Assembly: GCA_039026975.1 (NCBI GenBank)
Contig: JBCCLI010000362.1
Span: 1 to 6,864, forward strand
DNA from: JBCBKZ01 sp039026975
Lineage (GTDB): Bacteria > Bacteroidota > Bacteroidia > J057
Reading direction: 5' to 3'
Length of the DNA stretch: 6,864 nt
A program made the position numbers and the translations under genes. The notes beneath the pieces are model-generated. The model was not told the origin of the DNA. It made no database searches and saw only the letters and a program-made list of their open reading frames with translations. The first letter of the stretch is position 1, and each line of letters begins with the position of its first letter. Positions 1 to 6,369 of the stretch are shown piece after piece.

Positions 1-738
1 CACGAAGATTTTAATTCCATCCGGCATATCTACTGCATTAATGAGCTCTTTCTGGTCAGCAGGAAGGGCAGGGAAAAAGCTGATAAACTCATTCTGTAAT
101 ATCTTCAGGGGAACCGTCATAATTACCTTATCCGCTTCAAAAGTTTCTCCCTGGATATTTCTTAACACTACCTTATCAGCTGAGTAATCTACTGCATTAA
201 TGGGACTATTGAGTCGTATGTTATCCCTTACAGGCGGAACTATATACTGCTCAAAGAAGTCAAACCAGCTAGTATTTTTAAATTTATGCTCTGCATAGAA
301 ATTGGTAAAAAAATTTCTTTTTCGGAGCTTGCCATCCTTCCATATGTAGAGTGTTTCCGGGCTGTAATTGATGATGTCTATTTCTGCATTTACATTCTCA
401 TCATCTATGATTTCTGCTAGAATAGAGGGGTGGGTATGTATCCATTCCGCTCCTAGGTCTATGGGAAAGTCTGCGAAACCTCTGATCTCTTTCACCCTCC
501 CGCCATAAATAGGGGCTGCCTCTATGATTTCAAAGGGCACATTATATCTATTAAGTAGATAGGCGGCGGTAAGTCCTGCTACCCCTGCCCCTACTATAAT
601 GACTTTTCCAGAAAAATCTGTTTCAAAGGAAGGACTAAGGATTTCATCTTGAGAAGTACAGGACATTAATATCTGGGATAGAACTGGTGCGCCTATTCCC
701 AGTATGGCTGCTGCTTTTATAAATTCTTTTCTAGTCAT
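1..738 (-). CDS. Flavin-containing amine oxidase (FAD-dependent oxidoreductase), N-terminal 246 residues, runs off the left edge
   Basis: The reading frame starts at ATG 738 and is open to base 1, so only the N-terminal half is present. A Rossmann FAD-binding fold is clear: the strand VIIVGAGVAGLTAAYLL carries the GxGxxG motif at residues 50-55, the ribose-binding acidic residue is E73, GGRV lies at 79-82 and DLGAEWIH at 94-101. These are typical of the monoamine/polyamine oxidase family, which oxidises amines using FAD and O2. A further family-like segment, around residues 205-215 (KVIMTVPLKIL), precedes the substrate domain, most of which is missing. The N-terminus (TRKEFIK, then a hydrophobic stretch and ILMSC at 23-27) resembles a Tat-like signal with a lipobox, so a cofactor-loaded exported lipoprotein is plausible. 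The second Arg of the Tat pair is Lys. The substrate cannot be told. The gene upstream on the same strand ends 254 bases away, so it probably has its own promoter. Confidence 0.85.
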   Translation of the reverse strand, partial: MTRKEFIKAAAILGIGAPVLSQILMSCTSQDEILSPSFETDFSGKVIIVGAGVAGLTAAYLLNRYNVPFEIIEAAPIYGGRVKEIRGFADFPIDLGAEWIHTHPSILAEIIDDENVNAEIDIINYSPETLYIWKDGKLRKRNFFTNFYAEHKFKNTSWFDFFEQYIVPPVRDNIRLNSPINAVDYSADKVVLRNIQGETFEADKVIMTVPLKILQNEFISFFPALPADQKELINAVDMPDGIKIFV

Positions 739-825
739 AATTCTACTTAACGTGAACTTTGGGTAAGCCCATACTGATTACCAGTGCTTCATCGCCTTCT
801 GTCGGCCTTCTATATCAGCTTTGTA

Positions 826-843
826 GACTGCCTTTTGGCAGTC
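826..843. repeat. Perfect inverted repeat (7-bp stem, TTTT/AAAA tetraloop)
   Basis: GACTGCC, TTTT, GGCAGTC on the plus strand gives an uninterrupted 7-bp stem with a 4-base loop. It is not followed by a T run on either strand, so it is not a standard intrinsic terminator. It lies inside the GC-rich island upstream of the amine oxidase gene and would fall in that gene's leader if transcription starts further upstream. Confidence 0.75.
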
Positions 844-862
844 AGCCCGAACGCTTTTTCTC

Positions 863-899
863 GCCACTGCAACTCCACAATCCACCCACGATCAGTGGC
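863..899. repeat. Perfect 7-bp inverted repeat with a 23-base loop
   Basis: GCCACTG at 863-869 pairs with CAGTGGC at 893-899, enclosing a 23-base C-rich (plus strand) or G-rich (minus strand) loop. It sits 19 bases from the neighbouring 826-843 hairpin, and the two together suggest a folded RNA or a mobile-element end. No function can be assigned. Confidence 0.65.
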
Positions 900-992
900 A
901 TGACGGCCTTACCGCTCTATTTACATAATTACTATCAAGTCTCACTGACAGATAATTTTTTGATTATTGATAAGCATTATCTAAAACTCAAG

Positions 993-1562
993 TTAGTTGT
1001 TAGGCAATAGTAGCTTGATCCCCGCTTCCAGGAATAAGGCCATTTCCACTTCCTCCGCTCCCAGCTTGGGGCCAGCACTTAGCTTAGTATACCATCTGAT
1101 AGACTCTCCCAGCTTACTCCCCACTTCATAATGAAGGGTAGGAATGATATAGTGTACCTGCATTCTACTATCTCCACTTATCTCACCCGTACCTAAATTC
1201 ACACTTTCAGACTCCAGGGTAGATTGCCCCAGATAGCCTACTCCTACACCTAGAATGGAAGTAAAGTGTTTCTCCTCCTTCCGTCGCAGGATTCCCAGGT
1301 CTGTATGGACCCAGAGAGAACGTTCCCTTCTTCCTCTAAAGAATAGTCCCACTTTAGGGATGAGGACCAAGGAATGCTGCACAGATGGATTAGAAGAAAT
1401 AGCTAACTCAGCTAAAGGGAGCTGAAGTCCTACTTCCCCACCAGGGTGAATCCCCACCTGCCCCAGATACCCTATAATGATGTGTATCCCTTCTTTTTTT
1501 TCCTGGCTGTATAGATGAGAGAGGATAAGGCTTAGGAATATATATAATAGTGCTCGTTTCAT
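993..1562 (-). CDS. Small secreted beta-rich protein, possibly an outer-membrane beta-barrel, unknown function
   Basis: This is a 189-residue protein whose family I do not recognise. It begins with a clear Sec signal peptide: MKR, a hydrophobic core LLYIFLSLILSHLYS, and a likely cut near residue 19-20. The mature part is rich in alternating hydrophobic/polar stretches with Gly turns (for example IHIIIGYLGQVGIHPGGEVGL at 26-46, LVLIPKVGLFFRG at 65-77, ILGVGVGYLGQ at 103-113, and the ending ALFLEAGIKLLL), as in small porin-like barrels of Bacteroidota. A short GYLGQ motif occurs at 31-35 and again at 109-113. The C-terminus is not the classic terminal Phe. It starts 58 bases after the stop of the Crp/Fnr-like gene on the same strand and could be co-transcribed with it; I saw no convincing separate promoter. 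The barrel assignment is an inference from pattern only. Confidence 0.7.
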   Translation of the reverse strand: MKRALLYIFLSLILSHLYSQEKKEGIHIIIGYLGQVGIHPGGEVGLQLPLAELAISSNPSVQHSLVLIPKVGLFFRGRRERSLWVHTDLGILRRKEEKHFTSILGVGVGYLGQSTLESESVNLGTGEISGDSRMQVHYIIPTLHYEVGSKLGESIRWYTKLSAGPKLGAEEVEMALFLEAGIKLLLPNN

Positions 1563-1620
1563 GATTACGCTAGATTATAATAAAATAGCTACATATTAGC
1601 CATACATCATTTGATTTTTG

Positions 1621-2199
1621 TCACAAAGTGCGCTTTCCTCTTAATCTACTGAGCGTTTCCCTACTCATCCCCAGGTAGGAAGCTATATGTGTGAGTGAAA
1701 CCCTATCCCAAATTTGCTTATCTGTTTCCAGGAGGTAAGTATATCTATCCATACTACTCATATGCTGAAGTCCAAACAGCCTGTCTTCCAGAAAGTCTGT
1801 ATATTCTTCCAGTATTTTTCGGACAAAGACATTGAGGATAGCCTCTTTTTTCAGCGCCTCCCGCATGGAATCTAGTTGAAGGCACACAAGCTTACTATTC
1901 TCCAGTAATTCTATGCTTACTCGGGAAGGCTTACCAAGGTAATTTTGGAGAGAACCTACCATCTCATCCTCAAAGGCAAACCAGCTATTTACCTCCAGTC
2001 CTTCTTTCAAGTAATAAGAACGGGCTGCACCTTCTAGTAAAAAGTAGACATAGTTATGTGTCTTCCCCTCTTCTACTAAGCACCTTCCTTTCTCTTCATG
2101 AATTAATGATAAGTGGGGTGTTATGGACTCTAAAGAGGCTAAGTGGGGAGGATTTTCCTCCAAATAGTAGCTTATCACCCGGTGAATATCTGTTTGCAT
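1621..2199 (-). CDS. Crp/Fnr-family transcriptional regulator
   Basis: This cytoplasmic DNA-binding regulator of 192 residues has the usual length for the short Bacteroidota Crp/Fnr branch. An N-terminal cyclic-nucleotide-binding-like beta-roll covers roughly 25-115 (KGRCLVEEGKTHNYVYFLLEGAARSYY at 37-63). A dimerisation helix at about 118-147 and a C-terminal winged helix-turn-helix follow. The recognition helix region, VSLTHIASYLGMSRETLSRLR at 167-187, is the most diagnostic part. The roll lacks the cAMP-contact GE-RS signature, and only two cysteines (C40, C106) are present, so neither cAMP nor a Fe-S cluster is an evident ligand; the signal sensed is unknown. It lies between a secreted bicupin gene upstream (87-base gap) and a small secreted protein gene downstream (58-base gap), which are its most likely local targets. 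A promoter-like element and a palindrome lie just upstream, compatible with self-regulation. Confidence 0.93.
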   Translation of the reverse strand: MQTDIHRVISYYLEENPPHLASLESITPHLSLIHEEKGRCLVEEGKTHNYVYFLLEGAARSYYLKEGLEVNSWFAFEDEMVGSLQNYLGKPSRVSIELLENSKLVCLQLDSMREALKKEAILNVFVRKILEEYTDFLEDRLFGLQHMSSMDRYTYLLETDKQIWDRVSLTHIASYLGMSRETLSRLRGKRTL

Positions 2200-2214
2200 A
2201 GATCAGAATCTACA

Positions 2215-2222
2215 CAAATATA
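2215..2222 (-). promoter_or_regulatory. Bacteroidota-type -7 promoter element for the Crp/Fnr-like gene
   Basis: On the minus strand these bases read TATATTTG, an exact match to the Bacteroidota -7 consensus TAnnTTTG, 15 bases before the ATG at 2199. This would give a very short leader of roughly 10 bases. No clear TTTG -33 box is visible at the usual distance; that region is instead occupied by an inverted repeat at 2229-2248. Confidence 0.5.
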
Positions 2223-2228
2223 AAGCCT

Positions 2229-2248
2229 GGTGGATCATATACTCCACC
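2229..2248. promoter_or_regulatory. Inverted repeat in the -33 region of the Crp/Fnr-like gene, possible operator
   Basis: GGTGGA at 2229-2234 and TCCACC at 2243-2248 form a perfect 6-bp dyad with an 8-base spacer. Its centre is about 30 bases upstream of the expected transcription start of the regulator gene, where a bound protein would affect RNA polymerase. It also lies 39 bases after the bicupin stop, but there is no T run to make it a normal terminator. It does not match the classic TTGAT-N4-ATCAA Fnr site or the Crp consensus. Confidence 0.35.
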
Positions 2249-2286
2249 TTCTAAGCTTTCTATCTTTCGGGCTAGTAGATGGTTAT

Positions 2287-3048
2287 TTAGCTCTTGTAGA
2301 CGGATATATACTTGACGGCTCCGTGGCCTTGACTTACCCACTCTCCACTCATGCCCTTAGGGAAAAGCATGAAGTCTCCACTCTGGAATGAATGTGTCTC
2401 TCCCTCCATTGGGGTAAACTGTAGCTGACCCGATAGTAAGCAGATCAATTGTTCATGTCCATTTTTTATCTCCCGCCTTTGGGGCGTCTCAGCATGGATG
2501 GATATGGTCAGTTCTATTCCTTCCTGCAAGACTTCTTTATATAAGCCCTCTTCATCAAAAACGATGTCAGCACCGGATATTTTCTTCTTATCCAGCATGA
2601 TAGGAGCAGGTAGTTTAGGTGCTTCAGGTGGTTCAGCCCTACTCGTAGTAATGACAGAAAGCTCATAATGATTAGTGGGACCTGCTACTATCTCCCACTC
2701 ACCGGTATAGCCTTTATGGGCAAAAAAATAGTCCCCAGTATGAAAGATGGATTCTCCTCCTTCCTCTGGTCTGACCTTAGCCATACCATGTAACAGATAG
2801 ATAAACTCGTCTATAGAGAAATTATCCATTCTCCCTATCCAGGACTGGCTGGAAACTACATATACACTGAGGTCTTCTCCCCTGTATAAGTTTCGCTGGA
2901 AAAACTTCCTCTCAGGTTCATTATTTAGCTTGATAGTATCTAAGCCCACCCCTGATAAGGTGGTTTTATCAAGAAGGATGGGAACATCAGATTGGGCTTT
3001 TGCTATCCCTAGGATTGTCAGGAAAAAGATAAGTATAGATAGCTTCAT
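2287..3048 (-). CDS. Secreted bicupin (two cupin domains)
   Basis: This secreted protein has two cupin beta-barrel domains in tandem. With ATG 3048 the product has 253 residues, starting with a standard Sec signal peptide (MKLSILIFFLTILGIAKAQ, cut near residue 18-19). An in-frame ATG at 3075 would add nine residues (MNTPILPNG) ahead of this signal peptide, which is unusual, so I prefer 3048. Domain 1 spans about 50-137 and domain 2 about 165-253. They share a pattern: EFIYLLHGMAKVRP then HTGDYFFAHKGYTGEWE in the first, EQLICLLSGQLQFTP then QSGDFMLFPKGMSGEWV in the second. Each half also begins with a PI(L/M)LDK stretch, showing an internal duplication. The motifs resemble the Cupin_3/EutQ-like group, found in ureidoglycine aminohydrolase-like and sensory cupins. 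Metal ligands are reduced (few His), so catalysis is uncertain. A regulator gene of the Crp/Fnr type follows on the same strand. Confidence 0.85.
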   Translation of the reverse strand: MKLSILIFFLTILGIAKAQSDVPILLDKTTLSGVGLDTIKLNNEPERKFFQRNLYRGEDLSVYVVSSQSWIGRMDNFSIDEFIYLLHGMAKVRPEEGGESIFHTGDYFFAHKGYTGEWEIVAGPTNHYELSVITTSRAEPPEAPKLPAPIMLDKKKISGADIVFDEEGLYKEVLQEGIELTISIHAETPQRREIKNGHEQLICLLSGQLQFTPMEGETHSFQSGDFMLFPKGMSGEWVSQGHGAVKYISVYKS

Positions 3049-3078
3049 TCCATTAGGTAATATTGGTGTATTCATATA

Positions 3079-3095
3079 ATGAAGATAAGCTTCAT
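3079..3095. repeat. Hairpin just upstream of the bicupin gene
   Basis: ATGAAG at 3079-3084 and CTTCAT at 3090-3095 form a 6-bp stem with a 5-base loop. It lies immediately before the upstream candidate start (3075) and 31 bases before the preferred start (3048), so it would be in the mRNA leader. A second small dyad, ATGGG/CCCAT at 3102-3115, follows it. Stability is modest and the role unknown. Confidence 0.35.
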
Positions 3096-3170
3096 CGGGA
3101 GATGGGCCTACCCATAATGATAACTTTTATACGAACGCAAGCAGTTAGTAGACAAAGGATTAATATTTAT

Positions 3171-3191
3171 CTAATAACTACCCATTATTAG
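3171..3191. promoter_or_regulatory. Perfect 7-7-7 palindrome, operator-like, in a divergent gap
   Basis: CTAATAA at 3171-3177 and TTATTAG at 3185-3191 are perfectly complementary across a 7-base spacer (CTACCCA). The site lies in the gap between the bicupin gene (minus) and the broken TonB-C gene (plus). The arm geometry fits a dimeric regulator better than a terminator, as no T run follows. A partial copy of the spacer region, CTACCCATAAT, recurs at 3108-3118, exactly 70 bases away, or about seven helical turns. A weak promoter-like pair for the bicupin gene (TTTG at about 3153-3156 and TATAAAAG at about 3124-3131, minus strand) lies between the two. Confidence 0.4.
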
Positions 3192-3305
3192 CGTATCCCT
3201 TTTTAAATAGTTGAGTAAGCGAAACAGAAATTAGTCTTTTTTTACAAGTGCAAATCTCCTTTCATTACTGCTGTAATTTTTTCAGTATTTCTATGTTATT
3301 CTGGT

Positions 3306-4045
3306 ATGAATATATGGTTTGGTACACTAACCTTATGCTTTCTACAATTTTCCTATATATCAGCCCAAATACAGGATACCATTTACCTGGATACAAATTG
3401 GGAAGTGAGCACCTACCAAAAAGCATCGTATTTCAGATTTATCAATAAAGAAAAAGGCAGAGGGTACCATGTAAAGGATTTCCATATGGGTGGTCAGTTA
3501 CAGATGGAAGGAACCTACAAGGATAAAAAGCTCAAGAAAAAGGAGGGTAATTTCACATGGTATTTTAAGAATGGAAACATAGATCGAAAAGGTGCATTTC
3601 TAAAAAATAAAAAACAGGACCATGGAAGTGGCACTTCAGAGAAGGACCTATATCCGCCGAATAGAACTACGCAAAGGGAGAAAGAATAGACGCCAGTTTT
3701 TTCGATGTTAGCGGTAATCCCGTATCTCAGGAAGAAGCAGAAGACAATTTAGGTAGGCCTCAGAGAAAGGAGGCGCTAAGCTTATATTTAGAAACCCACG
3801 GAGATTTCCCAGAAGAAGCCAGATCGAAAAATATTAAAGGAAGTGTTATTGTTAGGGTTCTAGTGGATGAATTAGGAATAATTGAAAAAACCAAATTTCT
3901 AAACCAAGAACATCCATACCTAAGAAATGAAGCTATCCGTTTGATAGAATCAATTCCCGCAGATTTACTTATTTCAAAAGAACACGGACGCCCCCTCAAA
4001 TACTGGATAAATATTCCTGTGAGATTCCGATTAAAATGGTTTTAA
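3306..4045 (+). pseudogene. Broken MORN-repeat / TonB C-terminal domain secreted protein
   Basis: Two reading frames together make one recognisable protein. Frame A, starting at ATG 3306, gives a signal peptide (MNIWFGTLTLCFLQFSYISA), then a MORN-like region (GGQLQMEGTYKDKK, WYFKNGNIDRKGAFLKNKK) up to about 3614. The frame then drifts to a stop at 3689. Frame B picks up at 3614 with TGPWKWHFREGPISAE, meets TAG at 3662-3664, and continues through NYAKGERIDASFFDVSGNP to a TonB C-terminal domain (FPEEARSKNIKGSVIVRVLVD, then HPYLRNEAIRLIESIP) ending at 4045. Restoring one A in the A6 run at 3609-3614 and reading TAG as GAG rebuilds the family motif KKTGPWKWHF...ISAEENYAKG. Known relatives are periplasmic, TonB-like or structural, and of uncertain role. 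Two independent lesions point to decay rather than a programmed shift, though a sequencing error remains possible. Confidence 0.8.
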
Positions 4046-4071
4046 CATGGAACTTCTGTAGGATTGAATAA

Positions 4072-4998
4072 TTATGCTAACTCCTTCCAGACTTGTTCCA
4101 TCAATTTTTTAGTAGCTAAGATGCCTTCATGTTCACTGCGAGAGCTGCCTTCATACTCTATGCCTATGTAGCCATCATAGGAAGAATCTTTTACTATTTG
4201 CAACATCCGTTGGTAATCTATCTGTGGATGGGAACCGTCTTTCTCAAAGTTGTAGGACTTGGCACTGACGGCCTTTGCGTAGGGAAGTAGGGTAGATACT
4301 CCTTCATAAAGATCGTAGGCTTCCTCACATTGGATTTGGGTACTACCCCATTTGGCACTCATGCACCAGTTTCCAAAGTCTGGAAAGGAGCCAAAGTTAG
4401 GCATATCTACCTCCTCTATGATTTCTGCTATGAGCTCAGCATTAGAGCTGTAGAGGCCATGATTTTCTATGATCACATTGATATTTTCCTTAGCAGCATA
4501 TCCTGCTAATCTTCCCATGCCTTCCACCAGGGAAGCACGAAATTCTGCTTCTTTCTTAGCTCCAAAAGCATTTACCCTAATGGAATGGCAGTCCATGAGT
4601 TTGGCGGCATGTACCCATTTATAGTGGTTTTCTACTGCTCGGTTTCTCTTTTTTTCATTTTTATGCCCTAATTCTCCCTCATCATCTACCATGATGAGGA
4701 GGCTTTTCACGCCCACATCATCTGCTTTCCTTTTCATCTCCTGCCAGAAAGTTTCGTCAGTAGCATGCTCAGTGTAAAACTGGTTCACATACTCTATGGC
4801 TTCTATTCTATATTTCTCCATAGCTGTCCTGGCAAAGTTCAGGGGGTTGGTCCTTCCCTTCCCTATTTCCCGGTGAAGAGACCACTGAGCCAAAGAGATT
4901 TTTAGGGCTTTTGGGGGAGGGCTAACCGCTAAAGATGGGTGAGTTGCGAGTGCCAATGCTCCCAAAGAGGCACTAGATATAAACGTCCTTCTTTTCAT
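4072..4998 (-). CDS. Tat-exported sugar phosphate isomerase/epimerase-like TIM-barrel protein
   Basis: This 308-residue protein belongs to the xylose-isomerase-like TIM barrel superfamily (AP endonuclease 2 / sugar phosphate isomerase-epimerase), typically metal-dependent enzymes that isomerise or epimerise sugars. The twin-arginine start (MKRRTFISSASLGALALATHPSLA, residues 1-24) suggests export in folded form. Likely metal-site strands are VIIENHG (E178, H180), SFPDFGNW (D207) and IGIEYEG (E281). The strand where a metal His often occurs reads AVSAKSYNF (242-251), with no His. VSAKSYxF is, as I recall, seen in a Bacteroidota subgroup, but this was not checked. The substrate is unknown; secreted members in this phylum are often linked to carbohydrate use. 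It starts 19 bases after the Fic stop, so it may share a transcript with that gene, but a metabolic link is not evident. Confidence 0.85.
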   Translation of the reverse strand: MKRRTFISSASLGALALATHPSLAVSPPPKALKISLAQWSLHREIGKGRTNPLNFARTAMEKYRIEAIEYVNQFYTEHATDETFWQEMKRKADDVGVKSLLIMVDDEGELGHKNEKKRNRAVENHYKWVHAAKLMDCHSIRVNAFGAKKEAEFRASLVEGMGRLAGYAAKENINVIIENHGLYSSNAELIAEIIEEVDMPNFGSFPDFGNWCMSAKWGSTQIQCEEAYDLYEGVSTLLPYAKAVSAKSYNFEKDGSHPQIDYQRMLQIVKDSSYDGYIGIEYEGSSRSEHEGILATKKLMEQVWKELA

Positions 4999-5017
4999 AA
5001 TAGTAGTAGTTTGAGGG

Positions 5018-6361
5018 CTAGTTTTCTTCTCGCTTGGCTTCCTCTATTCTCCGCTCTATGATCTCTTTATGTTTGTTTACTATGGCTTTGATGATTCTCT
5101 CTATTTCCCGGCTGGAAAGATATTCATCATAGAGTTTATCATATTTTAGTTCTCCAGGAATGAGAACAGAATACCTGGACTTGGCAAAGATAAATTGAAT
5201 GGTAGAGGTAAAGCTAAAGGCTTCTCTCCCAAACTGCTTGAGTGTAGCATACTGGTGGGACAGAGTGAGGGAGTGTGTTTGCTTGTGTATTCTCTTTCTT
5301 ACGTGAGAAGGTTTGATTTTTCCTTTGGCTCCTTTCATTTTTCCATTCTCCAGCACTAGCTGTATTTCTGCTCCAGAACTCAGGTAAAACTTCTCAAAAG
5401 AGGCATTCACTTCCATAAATCTTTCCACAAGTGGCGCCAGTGATTCTTTGAATAAGTTACTTAATACCTTCCGACCTTTAATAATCCCTACCTCTTGTCC
5501 TACCGTACGTAACTTCTCTTCCAGGATAGCTATTTGCCGGTCCAGGTCTTCTGAGCTATCTATCTTTTCTCCCCTGGCTCCGCGTATCATGACTGCCAGG
5601 GACTGATTGAGGTTTCTACTGAGATAATCTGTCAGGGGATCCATTAAGCCATAATCAGCCTGACGTAAAACGGAGAAATAGCGGGCTTTATCTTCCGTTT
5701 TGATAATGACAGGCGGGTAGCCAAACTGTAGGAGAATATAGTTAGTAAGCAGTCTTGCCATCCTTCCATTTCCATCATCAAAGGGGTGGATTCTCAGAAA
5801 ATTAGCGTGAAAGAGGGAAGAGAGAAAGATGGGGTTTACTTCATTTTGGGCTAACTGATCTGCATACCATTGTAGGAGTTCCTGCATTTTTTCAGGTGTC
5901 TCCTCTGGAGAGGCAAACCTGACTACCTCCCCAGACTGGCTATGTACATAATTAGGACTTAGCTTGTAAGCTCCTATCCTTACTTGTCTCCTTCCTAGTC
6001 TTCCATCTGGGGTAATGGCGTCTACTTCATAAGGCTCCTTCAGGATTCGGGCATGAAGTTCCAGGACGATCTCCTCAGTAAGCGGGGTATTTTCCTGGCT
6101 TAAGGCTAACATCCACTTAACGGCCTCATCATGCCCTCTGATCTCATAGTGGTCTCTCAGGGGCTTCCCCTGAGCGGTAATCCCAAATAGGATGAGGGCG
6201 TTAGCTTCCTCATAGGTAAGTGCATTCCCTTCCAGATGATTAGAATGGTAGTTCCACTCAAGGCGAAACTTTTGCATGGTCCTGGCTTCATCATCCTGGC
6301 TAAGTGGCCTAAGACTATCCAGTTCCTGCTTAAGCTGAAGGGACTTTTCTAGGGGTGTCAT
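5018..6361 (-). CDS. Fic-domain protein (putative AMP-transferase, class II), with an uncharacterised C-terminal domain
   Basis: Fic enzymes transfer AMP from ATP to a hydroxyl on target proteins. The core motif is intact: FLRIHPFDDGNGRMARLL with catalytic H192, anion-binding G197-N198-G199 and R200, R203. An N-terminal inhibitory helix carries S40-x-x-x-E44-G45-N46 (SNHLEGN), which defines class II Fic proteins that are held off until E44 moves; the active-site flap is near 127-152. The Fic module covers about 30-260. After it, about 276-447 form a further domain with a Lys/Glu-rich amphipathic end (HKEIIERRIEEAKREE) where many relatives carry a winged helix; I do not recognise it. The total of 447 residues is longer than the usual 370. 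It begins 8 bases after the stop of a related partial gene and precedes an isomerase gene by 19 bases. Targets cannot be told. Confidence 0.93.
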   Translation of the reverse strand: MTPLEKSLQLKQELDSLRPLSQDDEARTMQKFRLEWNYHSNHLEGNALTYEEANALILFGITAQGKPLRDHYEIRGHDEAVKWMLALSQENTPLTEEIVLELHARILKEPYEVDAITPDGRLGRRQVRIGAYKLSPNYVHSQSGEVVRFASPEETPEKMQELLQWYADQLAQNEVNPIFLSSLFHANFLRIHPFDDGNGRMARLLTNYILLQFGYPPVIIKTEDKARYFSVLRQADYGLMDPLTDYLSRNLNQSLAVMIRGARGEKIDSSEDLDRQIAILEEKLRTVGQEVGIIKGRKVLSNLFKESLAPLVERFMEVNASFEKFYLSSGAEIQLVLENGKMKGAKGKIKPSHVRKRIHKQTHSLTLSHQYATLKQFGREAFSFTSTIQFIFAKSRYSVLIPGELKYDKLYDEYLSSREIERIIKAIVNKHKEIIERRIEEAKREEN

Positions 6362-6369
6362 GTGTGCAA

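Larger units (their letters stand above)
739..992. other. Non-coding gap with a GC-rich structured island
   Basis: This 254-base gap separates the small secreted protein gene from the amine oxidase gene. Bases 781-900 are about 53% G+C by direct count, while 901-1000 are only about 31%, so the middle is a sharp composition island. It holds two perfect 7-bp inverted repeats (826-843 and 863-899, listed separately), a 7-base direct repeat GCCTTCT near 794 and 805, and a small GATAA/TTATC hairpin at 969-981. The open frame at 759-1010 on the plus strand has no recognisable protein character, overlaps the end of the neighbouring gene and has repeat-derived content, so I do not call it a gene. The island could be an untranslated leader, a small RNA, or a degraded mobile-element end; none can be chosen from sequence alone. 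Confidence 0.5.

Noticed and set aside
739..780. Left end of an IS982-like insertion sequence
   Set aside because: The sequence only vaguely resembles such ends from memory; no matching right end, target duplication or transposase fragment is visible in any frame.
745..1005. Possible integron attC site: ACTTAAC on the left and GTTAGGC on the right match RYYYAAC and GTTRRRY
   Set aside because: The span is about 260 bases, well over the usual 57-141. The right-hand match is inside the coding end of the 993-1562 gene, and no inner L boxes were seen.
759..1010. Plus-strand open frame of 83 residues
   Set aside because: It lies across the hairpin-rich island and overlaps the end of the minus-strand gene at 993; the protein has no domain, signal or compositional character of a real gene.
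3248..3448. Plus-strand open frame of 66 residues
   Set aside because: It overlaps the signal peptide and MORN region of the broken TonB-C gene in another frame and shows no homology-like pattern.
3609..3615. A AAA AAC-like slippery heptamer that could give a programmed -1 shift in the TonB-C gene
   Set aside because: The zero-frame codons are AAA AAA CAG, so the heptamer is out of phase with a normal slip. After a -1 shift the frame stops at TAG 3662, so it would not make the TonB-C domain anyway.
3760..3999. Minus-strand open frame of 79 residues
   Set aside because: It is the antisense of the TonB C-terminal domain coding stretch, which has clear family motifs on the plus strand.
4046..4071. 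Bidirectional terminator between the convergent genes
   Set aside because: The 26-base gap contains no stem of useful length and no T run.
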